A stretch of 64,000 nt of DNA from Paenibacillus pabuli NBRC 13638 (GCF_001514495.1 NZ_BCNM01000028.1:1-64000); one strand, 5' to 3'. Numbered from the stretch's first letter, positions 27,099 through 36,101 are shown. Notes: generated by a model from the sequence alone, not told the origin. A program made the numbers and translations.

Positions 27099-27200
27099 CC
27101 TACAATTCAATTTTGATACACACACTCAGTGTTGTACCCAAGACAAAATATCGTTTATCCTTTCATACACAAATTATTGTTGTACCAAAAGGATTCACAT

Positions 27201-27220
27201 GACGTTTGCAAGCAAACGTC
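27201..27220. repeat. Palindrome copy B abutting the lepA stop (9-bp arms)
   Basis: GACGTTTGC-AA-GCAAACGTC starts at the base after the lepA stop codon. It has no T-run, so it is not a standard terminator; it could protect the lepA 3' end or bind a dimeric protein. Confidence 0.85.
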
Positions 27221-29035
27221 CTAATCATCAATTTTCAGCACCGCCATGAACGCTTCCTGCGGCACCTCTACGTTACCGACCTGCTTCATCCGCTTCTTAC
27301 CTTCCTTCTGCTTCTCAAGCAGTTTCCGTTTCCGCGAGATGTCACCGCCATAACACTTGGCAAGTACGTTTTTACGCATCGCTTTTACCGTTTCACGAGC
27401 TACAACCTTGGTTCCTACAGATGCCTGGATCGGCACCTCAAACATTTGCCGTGGAATCAGCTCGCGCAGCTTCTCACAGATAATGCGTCCACGGTTATAC
27501 GCACGGTCACGGTGAACGATGAAGGACAGGGCATCGACCTGCTCCCCATTAAGCAAGATGTCCATTTTTGCCAGATTGGACTGACGATAACCGGACAGTT
27601 CATAGTCAAACGATGCATATCCTTTGGTGCTTGATTTCAACTGGTCAAAGAAGTCATATACAATCTCGGACAACGGAATCTCATACGTAATGGTAACCCG
27701 AGTTGTGTCCAAATATTCCATATTCACATATTCACCACGTTTGTTCTGACAAAGCTCCATAATGGTACCCACATAATCATTCGGTACGATGATCGAAGCC
27801 TTCACATACGGTTCCTCAACAAAATCAATTCTTCCCACTTCAGGATAGTTGGATGGGTTATCGATTTGCATCACTTCACCGTTGGTCAGCGTTACGTGGT
27901 AGATTACACTTGGTGCGGTCGTGATCAACGGAATGTTGAACTCACGTTCAATCCGCTCCTGAATAACATCCATGTGAAGCAGTCCAAGGAATCCACAACG
28001 GAATCCAAAACCGAGTGCACTGGAAGTCTCCGGCTCAAAGCTGAGCGACGCATCGTTCAACTGTAATTTCTCCAGCGCTTCACGCAGGTCAACATAATCC
28101 GATGTTTCAATCGGATAGAGACCGCAGTAAACCATTGGATTGATTTTACGGTAACCCGGTAAAGGTTCCGCTGTTGGATTTTTGGCGTCTGTTACCGTAT
28201 CCCCGACTTGGGTATCCCCCACATGCCGGATTCCTGCAACGACAAAACCAACATCACCCACGTTCAGCTCGTCCACAATCGTCATCCGAGGTTTAAACGC
28301 GCCTACCTCGATAACTTCGAATGATTTTCCTGTTGCCATCATTTTGATTTTGGAACCGGACTTGATTTTACCGTCAATGACACGAATATACACGATAACA
28401 CCTTTGTATGGGTCATAGTGCGAGTCAAAAATCAGTGCTTTCAAGGGCTGGTCAGGGTCCCCTTGTGGCGCAGGCACACTTTGCACCACTTGTTCCAGAA
28501 TCTCTTTGATCCCGATGCCTGCTTTGGCTGAAGCCAGTACCGCATTGCTCGTGTCCAATCCAATGACATCTTCCACTTCCTGCTTTACCCGATCCGGGTC
28601 AGCACTTGGAAGGTCAATTTTGTTAATGACCGGTAAAATTTCGAGATCATTATCTAATGCCAGATACACGTTAGCCAGCGTCTGGGCTTCAATACCCTGG
28701 GCCGCATCCACCACCAATAAAGCACCTTCACATGCAGCAAGGCTGCGGGACACTTCATATGTGAAGTCTACGTGTCCAGGCGTATCAATCAGATTCAAAA
28801 GATACTCTTCGCCGTCATCGGCTTTGTAAGTCAGCGCTACCGCCTGCAGCTTGATCGTAATTCCACGCTCGCGTTCAAGCTCCATTTGGTCTAATACTTG
28901 TTCTTGCATTTCCCGTGTAGTAAGCGCACCTGTGTACTCCAAGATCCGGTCCGCAAGTGTTGATTTGCCGTGATCTATATGTGCAATAATTGAAAAGTTA
29001 CGAATTTTACGTTGTCTTGCCCGAATGTCAGTCAT
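27221..29035 (-). CDS. lepA: Elongation factor 4 (LepA)
   Basis: LepA/EF4 (604 aa) is the ribosomal back-translocase GTPase. It has GTPase motifs AHIDHGKSTLADR, DTPGHVDF, and NKIDLPSADP, EF-G-like domains II, III and V, and the LepA-specific C-terminal domain ending AFMAVLKIDD. The length is standard. It has its own sigma-A promoter directly upstream with a palindrome over the -35, and hemW follows after a 223-bp leader. Confidence 0.98.
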   Translation of the reverse strand: MTDIRARQRKIRNFSIIAHIDHGKSTLADRILEYTGALTTREMQEQVLDQMELERERGITIKLQAVALTYKADDGEEYLLNLIDTPGHVDFTYEVSRSLAACEGALLVVDAAQGIEAQTLANVYLALDNDLEILPVINKIDLPSADPDRVKQEVEDVIGLDTSNAVLASAKAGIGIKEILEQVVQSVPAPQGDPDQPLKALIFDSHYDPYKGVIVYIRVIDGKIKSGSKIKMMATGKSFEVIEVGAFKPRMTIVDELNVGDVGFVVAGIRHVGDTQVGDTVTDAKNPTAEPLPGYRKINPMVYCGLYPIETSDYVDLREALEKLQLNDASLSFEPETSSALGFGFRCGFLGLLHMDVIQERIEREFNIPLITTAPSVIYHVTLTNGEVMQIDNPSNYPEVGRIDFVEEPYVKASIIVPNDYVGTIMELCQNKRGEYVNMEYLDTTRVTITYEIPLSEIVYDFFDQLKSSTKGYASFDYELSGYRQSNLAKMDILLNGEQVDALSFIVHRDRAYNRGRIICEKLRELIPRQMFEVPIQASVGTKVVARETVKAMRKNVLAKCYGGDISRKRKLLEKQKEGKKRMKQVGNVEVPQEAFMAVLKIDD

Positions 29036-29072
29036 TCCTTACCCCCAGAAACAGCCTAGTGTCAATCACTTC

Positions 29073-29101
29073 ATTATAACAGTTGATGCAGGGTGCATCA
29101 A
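29073..29101 (-). promoter_or_regulatory. Sigma-A promoter of lepA with overlapping palindrome
   Basis: On the minus strand -35 TTGATG and a perfect -10 TATAAT are 17 bp apart. A perfect inverted repeat (TTGATGCA-CCC-TGCATCAA, 29083-29101) contains the -35 and extends into the spacer, so it could be a repressor operator. Confidence 0.7.
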
Positions 29102-29180
29102 TCCCGCGTTGCCTCAACTTTATCATAACCGTTACAATAGCCAACTCCAAGGGTTTAGTTTGCCTGTATTCCAGGGCGTT

Positions 29181-29543
29181 TTATTCAGCTACACCGCTAA
29201 ATAAGGAGACGACCCACTTCATTCCGTTATGGGACAGATTTTGAAGGAGCCCCGCGGTTTTATCAGCGAGCACGTCGACAGGGGCCTTGTTCTGTTCTGC
29301 ACCGAGTACCTGGCTCGGAGTGAGAACGGGCACAACAGGCACTTCCTTAACCTCCTGTTGGACGGGCTTGATTGGCACAGATTCGGCTGTTGGTGACACA
29401 GGCTCTGTTTTTACAACGGCCGGGTTGCCTCCCGAATCATTACCCATATGAAAGTTGCTGCCAGCCAGCTGCATTCCGAACAGAACACCCAGCAGCATTA
29501 GTACGCAGATGGAAAATAATCTTTTACCGAATCTGGACACCAT
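29181..29543 (-). CDS. YqxA-like DUF3679 membrane-anchored protein
   Basis: This 120-aa protein has an N-terminal membrane segment (LFSICVLMLLGVLFGMQLA, about 9-28), a Pro/Val-rich extracytoplasmic linker and a short amphipathic C-terminal helix. The N-terminal GVLFGMQ motif and position between spoIIP and lepA match yqxA of B. subtilis, an uncharacterised sporulation-cluster gene. The assignment rests mainly on synteny and the first 30 residues. Confidence 0.7.
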   Translation of the reverse strand: MVSRFGKRLFSICVLMLLGVLFGMQLAGSNFHMGNDSGGNPAVVKTEPVSPTAESVPIKPVQQEVKEVPVVPVLTPSQVLGAEQNKAPVDVLADKTAGLLQNLSHNGMKWVVSLFSGVAE

Positions 29544-29588
29544 CTTCGCCTCCTGTCTATATTTCTAGTTCTTACATATTGAAATGGC

Positions 29589-30884
29589 TTAGCCGCCTTT
29601 TGATGTTTTAACTGCGCTCGCTTTGTCCACTTTCTGTTCCTCCCAGTACACTTGTGCAATCATGTCGGCTAGTACTTTGGAGGTTCGTTCCAATTCAGCA
29701 GCCGTATTGTCGATACCACCAATTTCGATCAAAATGCTATTGGGTGAGAGCGTCTGATTGTATTCACCATTGTTGGCTCCGCCGCCGTCCTTACCCCAGA
29801 CGCCCCGGGATACCCCCGGATACTTCGCTTCAAGCTTTTTATGAATTTTCGCCGCAAAGGCTTCATTTTGCTGCCAATTTGGATTCTCATGTCCAATAAT
29901 GAAATATACTTTGGCATAACCCAAATTATTAATGGTTGTTGTTGTTTTGCTATGACGTTGTGAATCACGGTGTATATCAATGAGGTATGTGAGATCGTCA
30001 TTTTGAGCCAGCGCAGCTTTCACGGTCTGACGGGAGTATTTATAGGAATAGTTCCAGTTATAATCCTTAACTTTGGTTGGATAATCTTCTTTGGCATGTT
30101 CCACTCCGATTCCCAGCTTTTCGAGACTGTCAGACAAGTAGGTTCCCACTTGAAAAACGTTTCCTGTGGATTTACCAGAGGACGGATTGTCACTCTTCGT
30201 GCCAAGAAGCGGATTATACCCTTCACGCGGATGGGAATGGTAGACAAGAACTGCCTTTTTCCCTGTCGTCGGTGTGCTTGGATCATCTTTCCCGCCACTC
30301 TTTGGTGGCGGATCTTCCTTCACTTCGCCATCATCGGACCCTTTCGGATCGGATGGCTCGCTGTGGTCTTGACCTGGTGGAACATGCTGTTCACCGCCCG
30401 ACTTCCCTCCACCTGTAGATGCAGTATCCGTGAGTCCCGGACCCGGCTGGTAGTCTTCCGGTGCTTCCGATTTTTCATTTCCCGAGCCAGGTCGCAGCAA
30501 GACGGGCTGATTCGAACCCATACCCGGCATTTCTCTAGCGATCAAGCTTTTCGGGTCCTGCGGATTCACATTCGTCAGCAACTGGAATACAAATGAAGTC
30601 AGGTTCTCACCGGAAAACGCAGAGGTCTGTTCCTTCTGTGTAAGGTGCGGCATTTCCATGCCGAGCATGTCCACAAAAAAACGGCTTGATACGGCACCCG
30701 CAAATCCTTTCATGGAAGAAACCGGTGAGTTATTCAAACGTTTCTCTGCCATTCCCCCTAGACCGAGTACTACAAAAAACAAGGCAGATATGATCATAAG
30801 CAACAACAACGTACGGCCCATGGCCAGCACGTGCAGACATCTTTTTTTCCATTTACCAATATTCCAGGCCAATATTTTGTTCAT
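29589..30884 (-). CDS. spoIIP: Stage II sporulation protein P
   Basis: SpoIIP (431 aa) is the amidase/endopeptidase that, with SpoIID and SpoIIM, degrades septal peptidoglycan during engulfment. An N-terminal membrane anchor (LLLLMIISALFFVVLGLGG) is followed by a Pro/Ser/Asp-rich spacer (about residues 130-200) and the amidase domain with VYHSHPREGYNPLL, LIDIHRDSQRHSK and EIGGIDNTAAELER. AAGGAG precedes the ATG at 30884. A weak sigma-E-like -10 (CATAGAGT, near 30928) lies upstream. Confidence 0.95.
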   Translation of the reverse strand: MNKILAWNIGKWKKRCLHVLAMGRTLLLLMIISALFFVVLGLGGMAEKRLNNSPVSSMKGFAGAVSSRFFVDMLGMEMPHLTQKEQTSAFSGENLTSFVFQLLTNVNPQDPKSLIAREMPGMGSNQPVLLRPGSGNEKSEAPEDYQPGPGLTDTASTGGGKSGGEQHVPPGQDHSEPSDPKGSDDGEVKEDPPPKSGGKDDPSTPTTGKKAVLVYHSHPREGYNPLLGTKSDNPSSGKSTGNVFQVGTYLSDSLEKLGIGVEHAKEDYPTKVKDYNWNYSYKYSRQTVKAALAQNDDLTYLIDIHRDSQRHSKTTTTINNLGYAKVYFIIGHENPNWQQNEAFAAKIHKKLEAKYPGVSRGVWGKDGGGANNGEYNQTLSPNSILIEIGGIDNTAAELERTSKVLADMIAQVYWEEQKVDKASAVKTSKGG

Positions 30885-30979
30885 GCCTCTGTCTCCTTCC
30901 CTGCTGGACAACGCTTATACTTCAACTCTATGAGCCTGCCAGATTTGATAGAACAGGAAAAAGAAGATTGCACCAAAAA

Positions 30980-31010
30980 AAAGAAAGTCCGATAGATTCG
31001 AACCTTCTTT
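30980..31010 (-). terminator. Terminator of gpr
   Basis: On the minus strand a 13-bp stem (AAAGAAGGTTCGA / TCGGACTTTCTTT, two G-U pairs) with a 5-nt loop is followed by a T-run. It sits 41 bp past the gpr stop, so gpr and spoIIP are probably separate units here. Confidence 0.85.
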
Positions 31011-31050
31011 GCAAGAGTTTCAGACATTTAACATTCGATATCAACCGTAA

Positions 31051-32052
31051 TCAATGGGTGTAGGCAGCTACATTCTCAGCATTAACCGCATCATGGAGCG
31101 CAGCATTAAGTCCTGTTGCAATAATGTTGGCAATATCCTCGACAAATTCATCGATTTCCTTGGGGGTAACGATCAGATCATGTCCCAGGGGCTCGAGCAC
31201 CTCTTTTACCAAACTGAGCCGGTCATTCTCACTAATGTCGTCCAGCATGCCCATAATCTGTTTCGTCTGATCCGTCTCCTGCTGAAAATGGGTACGCATC
31301 ATTTCGATAACGTTATTCACGATGGTCGATGCATAACATACGGTAGGCACCCCAATCGCAATGCAGGGTACACCCAATATCTCTTGCGTTAACCCGCGTC
31401 GCTTGTTACCAATGCCTGAGCCAGGATGGATACCAATGTCCGCCACCTGAATCGTTGTGTTGACACGCTCCAGTGAACGTGAAGCCAAGGCATCAATGGC
31501 TATGATGGCATCCGGCTTGGTTCGATCCACGATCGCTTGCACGATGTCACTGGACTCAATGCCTGTTGTACCCAGCACCCCGGGGGCAATTGCACTGACT
31601 TCCCGATAGCCAGGGGCAACCTGATCCGGCACTAATTCAAAATACTGACGGGTAACCATCAGATTTTCTACCACCAACGGACCGAGAGAATCTGGTGTTA
31701 CGTTCAGGTTGCCCAGTCCCACAATCAAAATCTTGGACGTCTTGTTAACGCCCGCCTTGGCCAAAAAGCCTTCCATTTCCCGCGTAAATTCTGCGGCAAC
31801 CCGCTCCTGAAGCCCGGTATCGCCGTTACGAAGTGCCGGGACCTCCAATGTGACATAATGCCCCTTCACACGCCCAATTGCTGTGGCGGCGGCATCATCA
31901 AGCACATCAATACGCGTAATGGTAATCCCGTCTTTCTGATCCACATCTTCCCGCAGCCCGGGAATCGTCTGCTGCTGTTTACCCTGAGCCATTTCCTTGG
32001 AGTCAATTGCCAAATCGGTACGAACTGTATAGTTTTGCAAATCCAGTGTCAT
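31051..32052 (-). CDS. gpr: Germination protease GPR
   Basis: GPR (333 aa) is the spore protease that degrades small acid-soluble proteins at germination; it is made as a zymogen. The N-terminal segment TVRTDLAIDSKEM contains the expected propeptide cleavage region. The body has GLGNLNVTPDSLGP and IDALASRSLERV blocks typical of the A25 family. AAGGGAGG precedes the ATG, and a sigma-G-type promoter lies upstream. Confidence 0.96.
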   Translation of the reverse strand: MTLDLQNYTVRTDLAIDSKEMAQGKQQQTIPGLREDVDQKDGITITRIDVLDDAAATAIGRVKGHYVTLEVPALRNGDTGLQERVAAEFTREMEGFLAKAGVNKTSKILIVGLGNLNVTPDSLGPLVVENLMVTRQYFELVPDQVAPGYREVSAIAPGVLGTTGIESSDIVQAIVDRTKPDAIIAIDALASRSLERVNTTIQVADIGIHPGSGIGNKRRGLTQEILGVPCIAIGVPTVCYASTIVNNVIEMMRTHFQQETDQTKQIMGMLDDISENDRLSLVKEVLEPLGHDLIVTPKEIDEFVEDIANIIATGLNAALHDAVNAENVAAYTH

Positions 32053-32083
32053 CTGTCCCTGCCTCCCTTAACGCATTTGAGCA

Positions 32084-32113
32084 TATTGTGTGGGAAAATG
32101 ATGTGCTTTATGC
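32084..32113 (-). promoter_or_regulatory. Candidate sigma-G/F promoter of gpr
   Basis: On the minus strand GCATA and CACAATA are separated by 18 bp, close to the forespore consensus (GMATA, N17-18, CATAMTA). The start codon is 32 bp downstream. gpr is forespore-specific in other Bacilli. Confidence 0.55.
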
Positions 32114-32142
32114 AGTACTGTCGAACTTCATAGGAAAATTGG

Positions 32143-32171
32143 TTGCAATTTGCATGCTAGCGTGCTAGAAT
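32143..32171 (+). promoter_or_regulatory. Sigma-A promoter of rpsT
   Basis: TTGCAA and TAGAAT are 17 bp apart, with a TG extension before the -10. The rpsT start is about 56 bp downstream. Confidence 0.7.
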
Positions 32172-32227
32172 ATTTTAAGTTGTGAAACGTTTGTATTCAT
32201 GCAAATGCCTTACAGGAGGTGAATGTA

Positions 32228-32500
32228 ATGCCAAACATCAAATCCGCTGTTAAACGCGTAAAAACGAGCGACAAGCGCCGCGCACTCAACGCTTCCCAGA
32301 AATCCGCACTCCGTACAGCTGTTAAAGCTGCTGATGCTGCTCTGGTAAGTAACGAAGTTGATACTGCAAAAGCTGCGATTCAAGCTGCTTCCAAAAAGCT
32401 GGACAAGGCTGTAACTAAAGGTCTGGTTCATAAAAATGCTGCAGCCCGCAAAAAGTCTCGCTTGGCGAAAAAACTGAACGCTCTTTCCGCACAAGCGTAA
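32228..32500 (+). CDS. rpsT: 30S ribosomal protein S20
   Basis: S20 (90 aa) binds 16S rRNA early in 30S assembly. MPNIKSAVKRV and the Ala/Lys-rich helices (HKNAAARKKSRLAKKLN) are typical. An AGGAGGTGA site 6 nt before ATG 32228 sets the start; an upstream ATG at 32219 overlaps the site itself. It is divergent from gpr and convergent with holA, as in B. subtilis. Confidence 0.98.
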   Translation: MPNIKSAVKRVKTSDKRRALNASQKSALRTAVKAADAALVSNEVDTAKAAIQAASKKLDKAVTKGLVHKNAAARKKSRLAKKLNALSAQA

Positions 32501-32526
32501 GAAGCGTTACTTATACGATCTAATGG

Positions 32527-32562
32527 AAAAATCCTGAACAGCACGAGCTTTCAGGATTTTTT
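32527..32562 (+). terminator. Terminator of rpsT
   Basis: A perfect 12-bp stem (AAAAATCCTGAA / TTCAGGATTTTT) with an 11-nt loop, 26 bp past the stop. Confidence 0.9.
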
Positions 32563-32586
32563 AGTATCTGATTCTATAAGCACTCG

Positions 32587-32643
32587 AACAAAGCGGCTTC
32601 TAATTCGAAGATCCACCATCAACGAATTAGAGGCCGCTTTGTT
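32587..32643. terminator. Long inverted repeat between convergent rpsT and holA
   Basis: A 21-bp stem with arms beginning AACAAAGCGGC and ending GGCCGCTTTGTT has one mismatch that is a G-U pair on the plus strand; TATTATT follows on that strand. It may be a back-up terminator for rpsT; on the minus strand it lies past holA but lacks a T-run. Confidence 0.6.
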
Positions 32644-32673
32644 GTATTATTAGGCTTCTTCACAAGCTAATTT

Positions 32674-33690
32674 TTATGCTCCAAGTCTTAACAAGAACAG
32701 CTCAAGTCCCAGCACTTTATCCACTGCGCCCGTCTTCATCTGATAGTCCAGCTCACTGAGATGGCTCAGAATCAGCCTCAACCGTTCGGCCTGAAATTTC
32801 CGGGCCTGTTCACCAGCAATTTTGACAGCATAGGGATGCAAACCAAGCTGGCTGGCAATTTGCTGTTGGGAGTAGCTCTGCTGCCCCAATTCTTTCACCT
32901 GGATCATGATCCGGAACTGACGGGCGATCAACGCTGCAATTTTGATCGGTTCTTCACGCTGCTTCAGCAACTCATAAAAGAGACCCAAAGCCTTCTCCAA
33001 GCGTAAATTAGCCAGCTCCTCCACCAGCGCAAACACATTCTGCTCGGTGCTTCGCGCCACCAATGACTCAATATCCGCGCGTTTAATTGTACCTCCGTTG
33101 CCCGCGAACAAACACAATTTGTCCACTTCCGCAGATAACGTCTGCAGGCCTGTCCCTGCGTAACTTACCAGTGTATCAGCTGCTCCAGACTCAAATGATA
33201 CATCCCGCTGCTTGGCCAGTTTCAAAATCCAATGAATCAGCTCCTCACCACTTAACGGAGCGAACGCCAGGACAACAGCTTGTTTCTTGGCTGCCTTCAC
33301 AAGTTTTTTACGCTCATCCAGCTTATCCCCTTGAGCCAGAAAAACAATAATACTATAATCTGCCGGATTGTCCATATATGTTAGCAGCCGGTCAATCTGG
33401 TGATCAATCTTGGAATCCTTGCCGGCTGTGAACAGATTGGCATCGCGAACGATAATGAGTTTACGCGGGACAAGAAAAGGAACCGTCTCCGCTTCTTCAA
33501 TAACCACTTCCACAGCTGTTTCAGACAGATCATACGGAATGATCGCAAATTCACGGTGCTCTTCTTCAATCACCTGTTGTTTTAGCATATCCGTAAATTG
33601 CTGTATCTGGTATTTCTCCGTTCCGTACAGCACATATACCGGAGCTGTTTCCCCATTACGTATTGCCTTTGTTGCACTTTTTACATCCAT
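32674..33690 (-). CDS. holA: DNA polymerase III subunit delta
   Basis: HolA (338 aa; YqeN in B. subtilis) opens the beta clamp as part of the clamp loader. The N-terminal domain has VYVLYGTEKYQIQQF; the middle has VVFLAQGDKLDERKK; the C-terminal collar has GLELFLLRL. GTG at 33693 immediately precedes ATG 33690; AAGGGGG fits the ATG better. It keeps the B. subtilis position next to rpsT. Confidence 0.95.
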   Translation of the reverse strand: MDVKSATKAIRNGETAPVYVLYGTEKYQIQQFTDMLKQQVIEEEHREFAIIPYDLSETAVEVVIEEAETVPFLVPRKLIIVRDANLFTAGKDSKIDHQIDRLLTYMDNPADYSIIVFLAQGDKLDERKKLVKAAKKQAVVLAFAPLSGEELIHWILKLAKQRDVSFESGAADTLVSYAGTGLQTLSAEVDKLCLFAGNGGTIKRADIESLVARSTEQNVFALVEELANLRLEKALGLFYELLKQREEPIKIAALIARQFRIMIQVKELGQQSYSQQQIASQLGLHPYAVKIAGEQARKFQAERLRLILSHLSELDYQMKTGAVDKVLGLELFLLRLGA

Positions 33691-33742
33691 CACGGTGCCC
33701 CCTTATCCCTCTTATCCTACCAGAAAACGTGACAGACAACAA

Positions 33743-33778
33743 AGGGACCTTACATCCGATTAACGGATGAAGGCCCCT
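33743..33778 (-). terminator. Terminator after the ECF sigma/anti-sigma operon
   Basis: On the minus strand AGGGGCCTTCATCCG pairs with CGGATGTAAGGTCCCT (few mismatches), followed by TTGTTG. It is 170 bp past the anti-sigma stop; the sequence between (33779-33947) holds a CAGTTG/CAACTG hairpin and no gene. Confidence 0.6.
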
Positions 33779-33947
33779 GTCCTACATCTATATAAACGCG
33801 GACACCAACGATTCTAGAAAAGGCTGGTGCGCGGTCATACGACGTCAGTTGTTCCAACTGAGATAGGACGTTTTTGGTTAATTCCATTATATTCTGTCAC
33901 TCCTGGAGTGTTCGGCAAATCTAAAGGGCAAACATCTGATTTACAGC

Positions 33948-35204
33948 CTATTTACCTGAAGTTCCACTTGAAGGAGTAGACACATTAAACGATTTCTTTG
34001 TAGTTGTCCCATCTTGATCTGTCTCATAACTGAATACGGTACTATCATTGGACCAGCTGGCCGATTTCAGTGTACCCTCCACACTGCGCTGCTCAACCAG
34101 ATTAAGAACATCCGAGTCAGCCGCAGGTTTGGAGTAGATGCTGATTTGATCTCCGATCAGCATGACCAGGTAGGCTCCATCCGGTGATTTCCATTCTTTG
34201 GGTGCCGTGGTGGTCGCTGCACCCTGATCTGTGGCGGCAAATCCTTTTCCGCCAGACGCATCCATTTCCGTTTCCGAATCAGGTGTCGTGTTTGCACTCT
34301 CTGTCGGATCTTCTACCTTCAGATCAGGCATATCCTGAGAAGTGAATAATTGTGAGTCGTTTGTTTCCGGCTCTGATGGTTTACGATCTTCAGAGACTGC
34401 CGGTGGTACGGTCGGAGTAGTAGAATCCTGGTTTTTTTCCTGCCCGGCATTCTTCGAGCTATCCCCAGCATCGGAACTTGAAGGGGGTTCTTTTGTTTCA
34501 CTACCCTTGTTCGTGTTCGGTTCTGTTCCGACAGCTGGCTGCTTAGGAGTAATGTCCTGCTTTCCTTCAGGCTCATTTACCTGGTCCGTGCCATCTGCTT
34601 CTGGAGCAGCATCCTCAGCTCGCTTATCTTCGGTCAACGGCTGTTCTGAACGGTCAGCCCCCATACTGTCATCGCTCTCTGAGGAAGAATATCCTTCATT
34701 GTTGATCTCTCTGCTCATTGGGTTTTGATCCGTGTTCCCACTTTCTTGGGTACTTCCTGTGCTCATCATCATTTCGGCATTTTCTATCTTCTCTGGCTGA
34801 TACCCGAAGATTGCAACGCCCAGAACAACAGCTGCTGCCGCTGCACCCACGGACATTCGACCTGCCATAGAGTTGAGCCATTTTTGCTTCGTTTTCCGCT
34901 CACTTGATCGCTGTAAGTTTTCAAATGCAGCAGGGACAGGACTCATTTCCTGTAATGTACTGCTTTGTTCCCTCTTTGCTTCGTCAATTGCATCCAGTTG
35001 CGGCATAATGGCATCAACCAGACTGAATCTCGGGGTTACCTGCGGCAAATCTTCCAGTTCTCTGGAGAGAGCTCTGAGCAAACTAAAATTTTCAGCGCAC
35101 TCCGGACACTTCGCTACATGCTGTAGCATCTGCTCGGTTTCCGCCTCGCCCAGATCATGATCCAGATACCGGTGCATCCATTCCACCACCTCTTCGCATT
35201 TCAT
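33948..35204 (-). CDS. Zinc-finger anti-sigma factor, single-pass membrane protein
   Basis: The N-terminus is a ZAS domain with H29-x3-C33-x2-C36 that would bind the sigma factor encoded just upstream. A membrane segment follows at about residues 115-134 (VGAAAAAVVLGVAIFGY). Outside is a long Ser/Glu/Pro/Asn-rich low-complexity stalk (about 140-320), ending in a compact domain of about 85 residues (KEWKSPDGAYLVMLIGDQ...). The external part is the likely sensor. The ATG overlaps the sigma stop by 4 bp, typical of a sigma/anti-sigma pair. Confidence 0.88.
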   Translation of the reverse strand: MKCEEVVEWMHRYLDHDLGEAETEQMLQHVAKCPECAENFSLLRALSRELEDLPQVTPRFSLVDAIMPQLDAIDEAKREQSSTLQEMSPVPAAFENLQRSSERKTKQKWLNSMAGRMSVGAAAAAVVLGVAIFGYQPEKIENAEMMMSTGSTQESGNTDQNPMSREINNEGYSSSESDDSMGADRSEQPLTEDKRAEDAAPEADGTDQVNEPEGKQDITPKQPAVGTEPNTNKGSETKEPPSSSDAGDSSKNAGQEKNQDSTTPTVPPAVSEDRKPSEPETNDSQLFTSQDMPDLKVEDPTESANTTPDSETEMDASGGKGFAATDQGAATTTAPKEWKSPDGAYLVMLIGDQISIYSKPAADSDVLNLVEQRSVEGTLKSASWSNDSTVFSYETDQDGTTTKKSFNVSTPSSGTSGK

Positions 35205-35749
35205 CCTGTCACACCACCTTTCTGATAATCCTGTAGTAGATTCTGTAATTGCTGTCTGGCTCTGAATAAATAAGATTTAACCGTATTCAACGGAAGATCA
35301 AGGCAATCCGCAATTTCGTTATAAGATAAGTCCTGCAAATATCGTAGAACAATAACGGTGCGATGATGCTCAGGCAGCTTGTTGATCGCATCCTGAATAT
35401 CCTTTGCCACATACGTGGACATGACTTCGAATTCAACATCCTGATTATCCTGAAAAACCATGTCATGCTCGTCAATGGAAACGGAGGGCTTGGTTCTTCT
35501 GAATTTGTCAATACAGATATTCGTGACGATGCGCTGGACCCATGTCTTAAACTGGGCCTTTTCCTCATATGAATTAATCTTGGTGTAAATTCGGATCAAT
35601 GCTTCCTGAGCAGCATCCAAAGCGTCCTGTTCATTATTGAGAATGTAATATGCGGTCCGATAAACATGCTGTTCAATGTCCCGCAATAGGGTAATTAGAG
35701 CGTCGCGATCGCCCGATTGAGCGGCTCTGATGAGTTCCGGCTCTACCAC
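35201..35749 (-). CDS. ECF-family RNA polymerase sigma factor
   Basis: A 182-aa group 4 sigma factor. Region 2 is visible as AAYYILNNEQDALDAAQEALIRIY-type sequence with KTWVQRIVTNICIDKFRR, and region 4 as LPEHHRTVIVLRYLQDLSYNEIA followed by LPLNTVKSYLFRARQQL. The start is a GTG with GAGGGGG upstream. It forms an operon with the membrane anti-sigma gene. An ECF-type promoter (GCAAC ... CGTC) lies immediately upstream, suggesting autoregulation. The regulon is not identifiable from this window. Confidence 0.93.
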   Translation of the reverse strand: MVEPELIRAAQSGDRDALITLLRDIEQHVYRTAYYILNNEQDALDAAQEALIRIYTKINSYEEKAQFKTWVQRIVTNICIDKFRRTKPSVSIDEHDMVFQDNQDVEFEVMSTYVAKDIQDAINKLPEHHRTVIVLRYLQDLSYNEIADCLDLPLNTVKSYLFRARQQLQNLLQDYQKGGVTG

Positions 35750-35779
35750 AAAGGATCCCCCTCTCCCTGCAACCTTACA

Positions 35780-35805
35780 GACGTGATCATCAATAAAATT
35801 GTTGC
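35780..35805 (-). promoter_or_regulatory. Candidate autoregulatory ECF promoter
   Basis: On the minus strand TTTGCAAC is followed after 17 bp by CGTC, the pattern of Bacillus ECF promoters (TGAAAC, N16-17, CGTC/CGTA). The predicted start would leave about 24 nt before the GTG start with the ribosome site in between. The rest of 35806-36092 is AT-rich and holds a perfect ATTTTCATGAAAAT palindrome at 36047-36060. Confidence 0.5.
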
Positions 35806-36101
35806 AAAGTTAAGTATTTTTTTTATATTGCCATAACAAAATAACGGCTTATGTATTGGGGCCGCTGAAATCTTCTCTTAGAATAACAGAAATTGCATAA
35901 CGAGTCACCAAGCCCGCTCAAAAGTCATTCCATTACTTACACGACTCAATTTATTTACAATGGCATACATTATAGCTAGCAACACTTATCGCGTTGAAAT
36001 TAAGAAAAATTCAAATTTTGTTCAAATTTAAGCTCATTTTAATGTAATTTTCATGAAAATAGTTTATTGTAAATTTACATTCATAACACGAGGTGATGAG
36101 C

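Noticed and set aside
30925..30953. Sigma-E promoter for spoIIP
   Set aside because: CATAGAGT matches the -10 at 6 of 8 positions but the -35 is weak. Mentioned only in the spoIIP entry.
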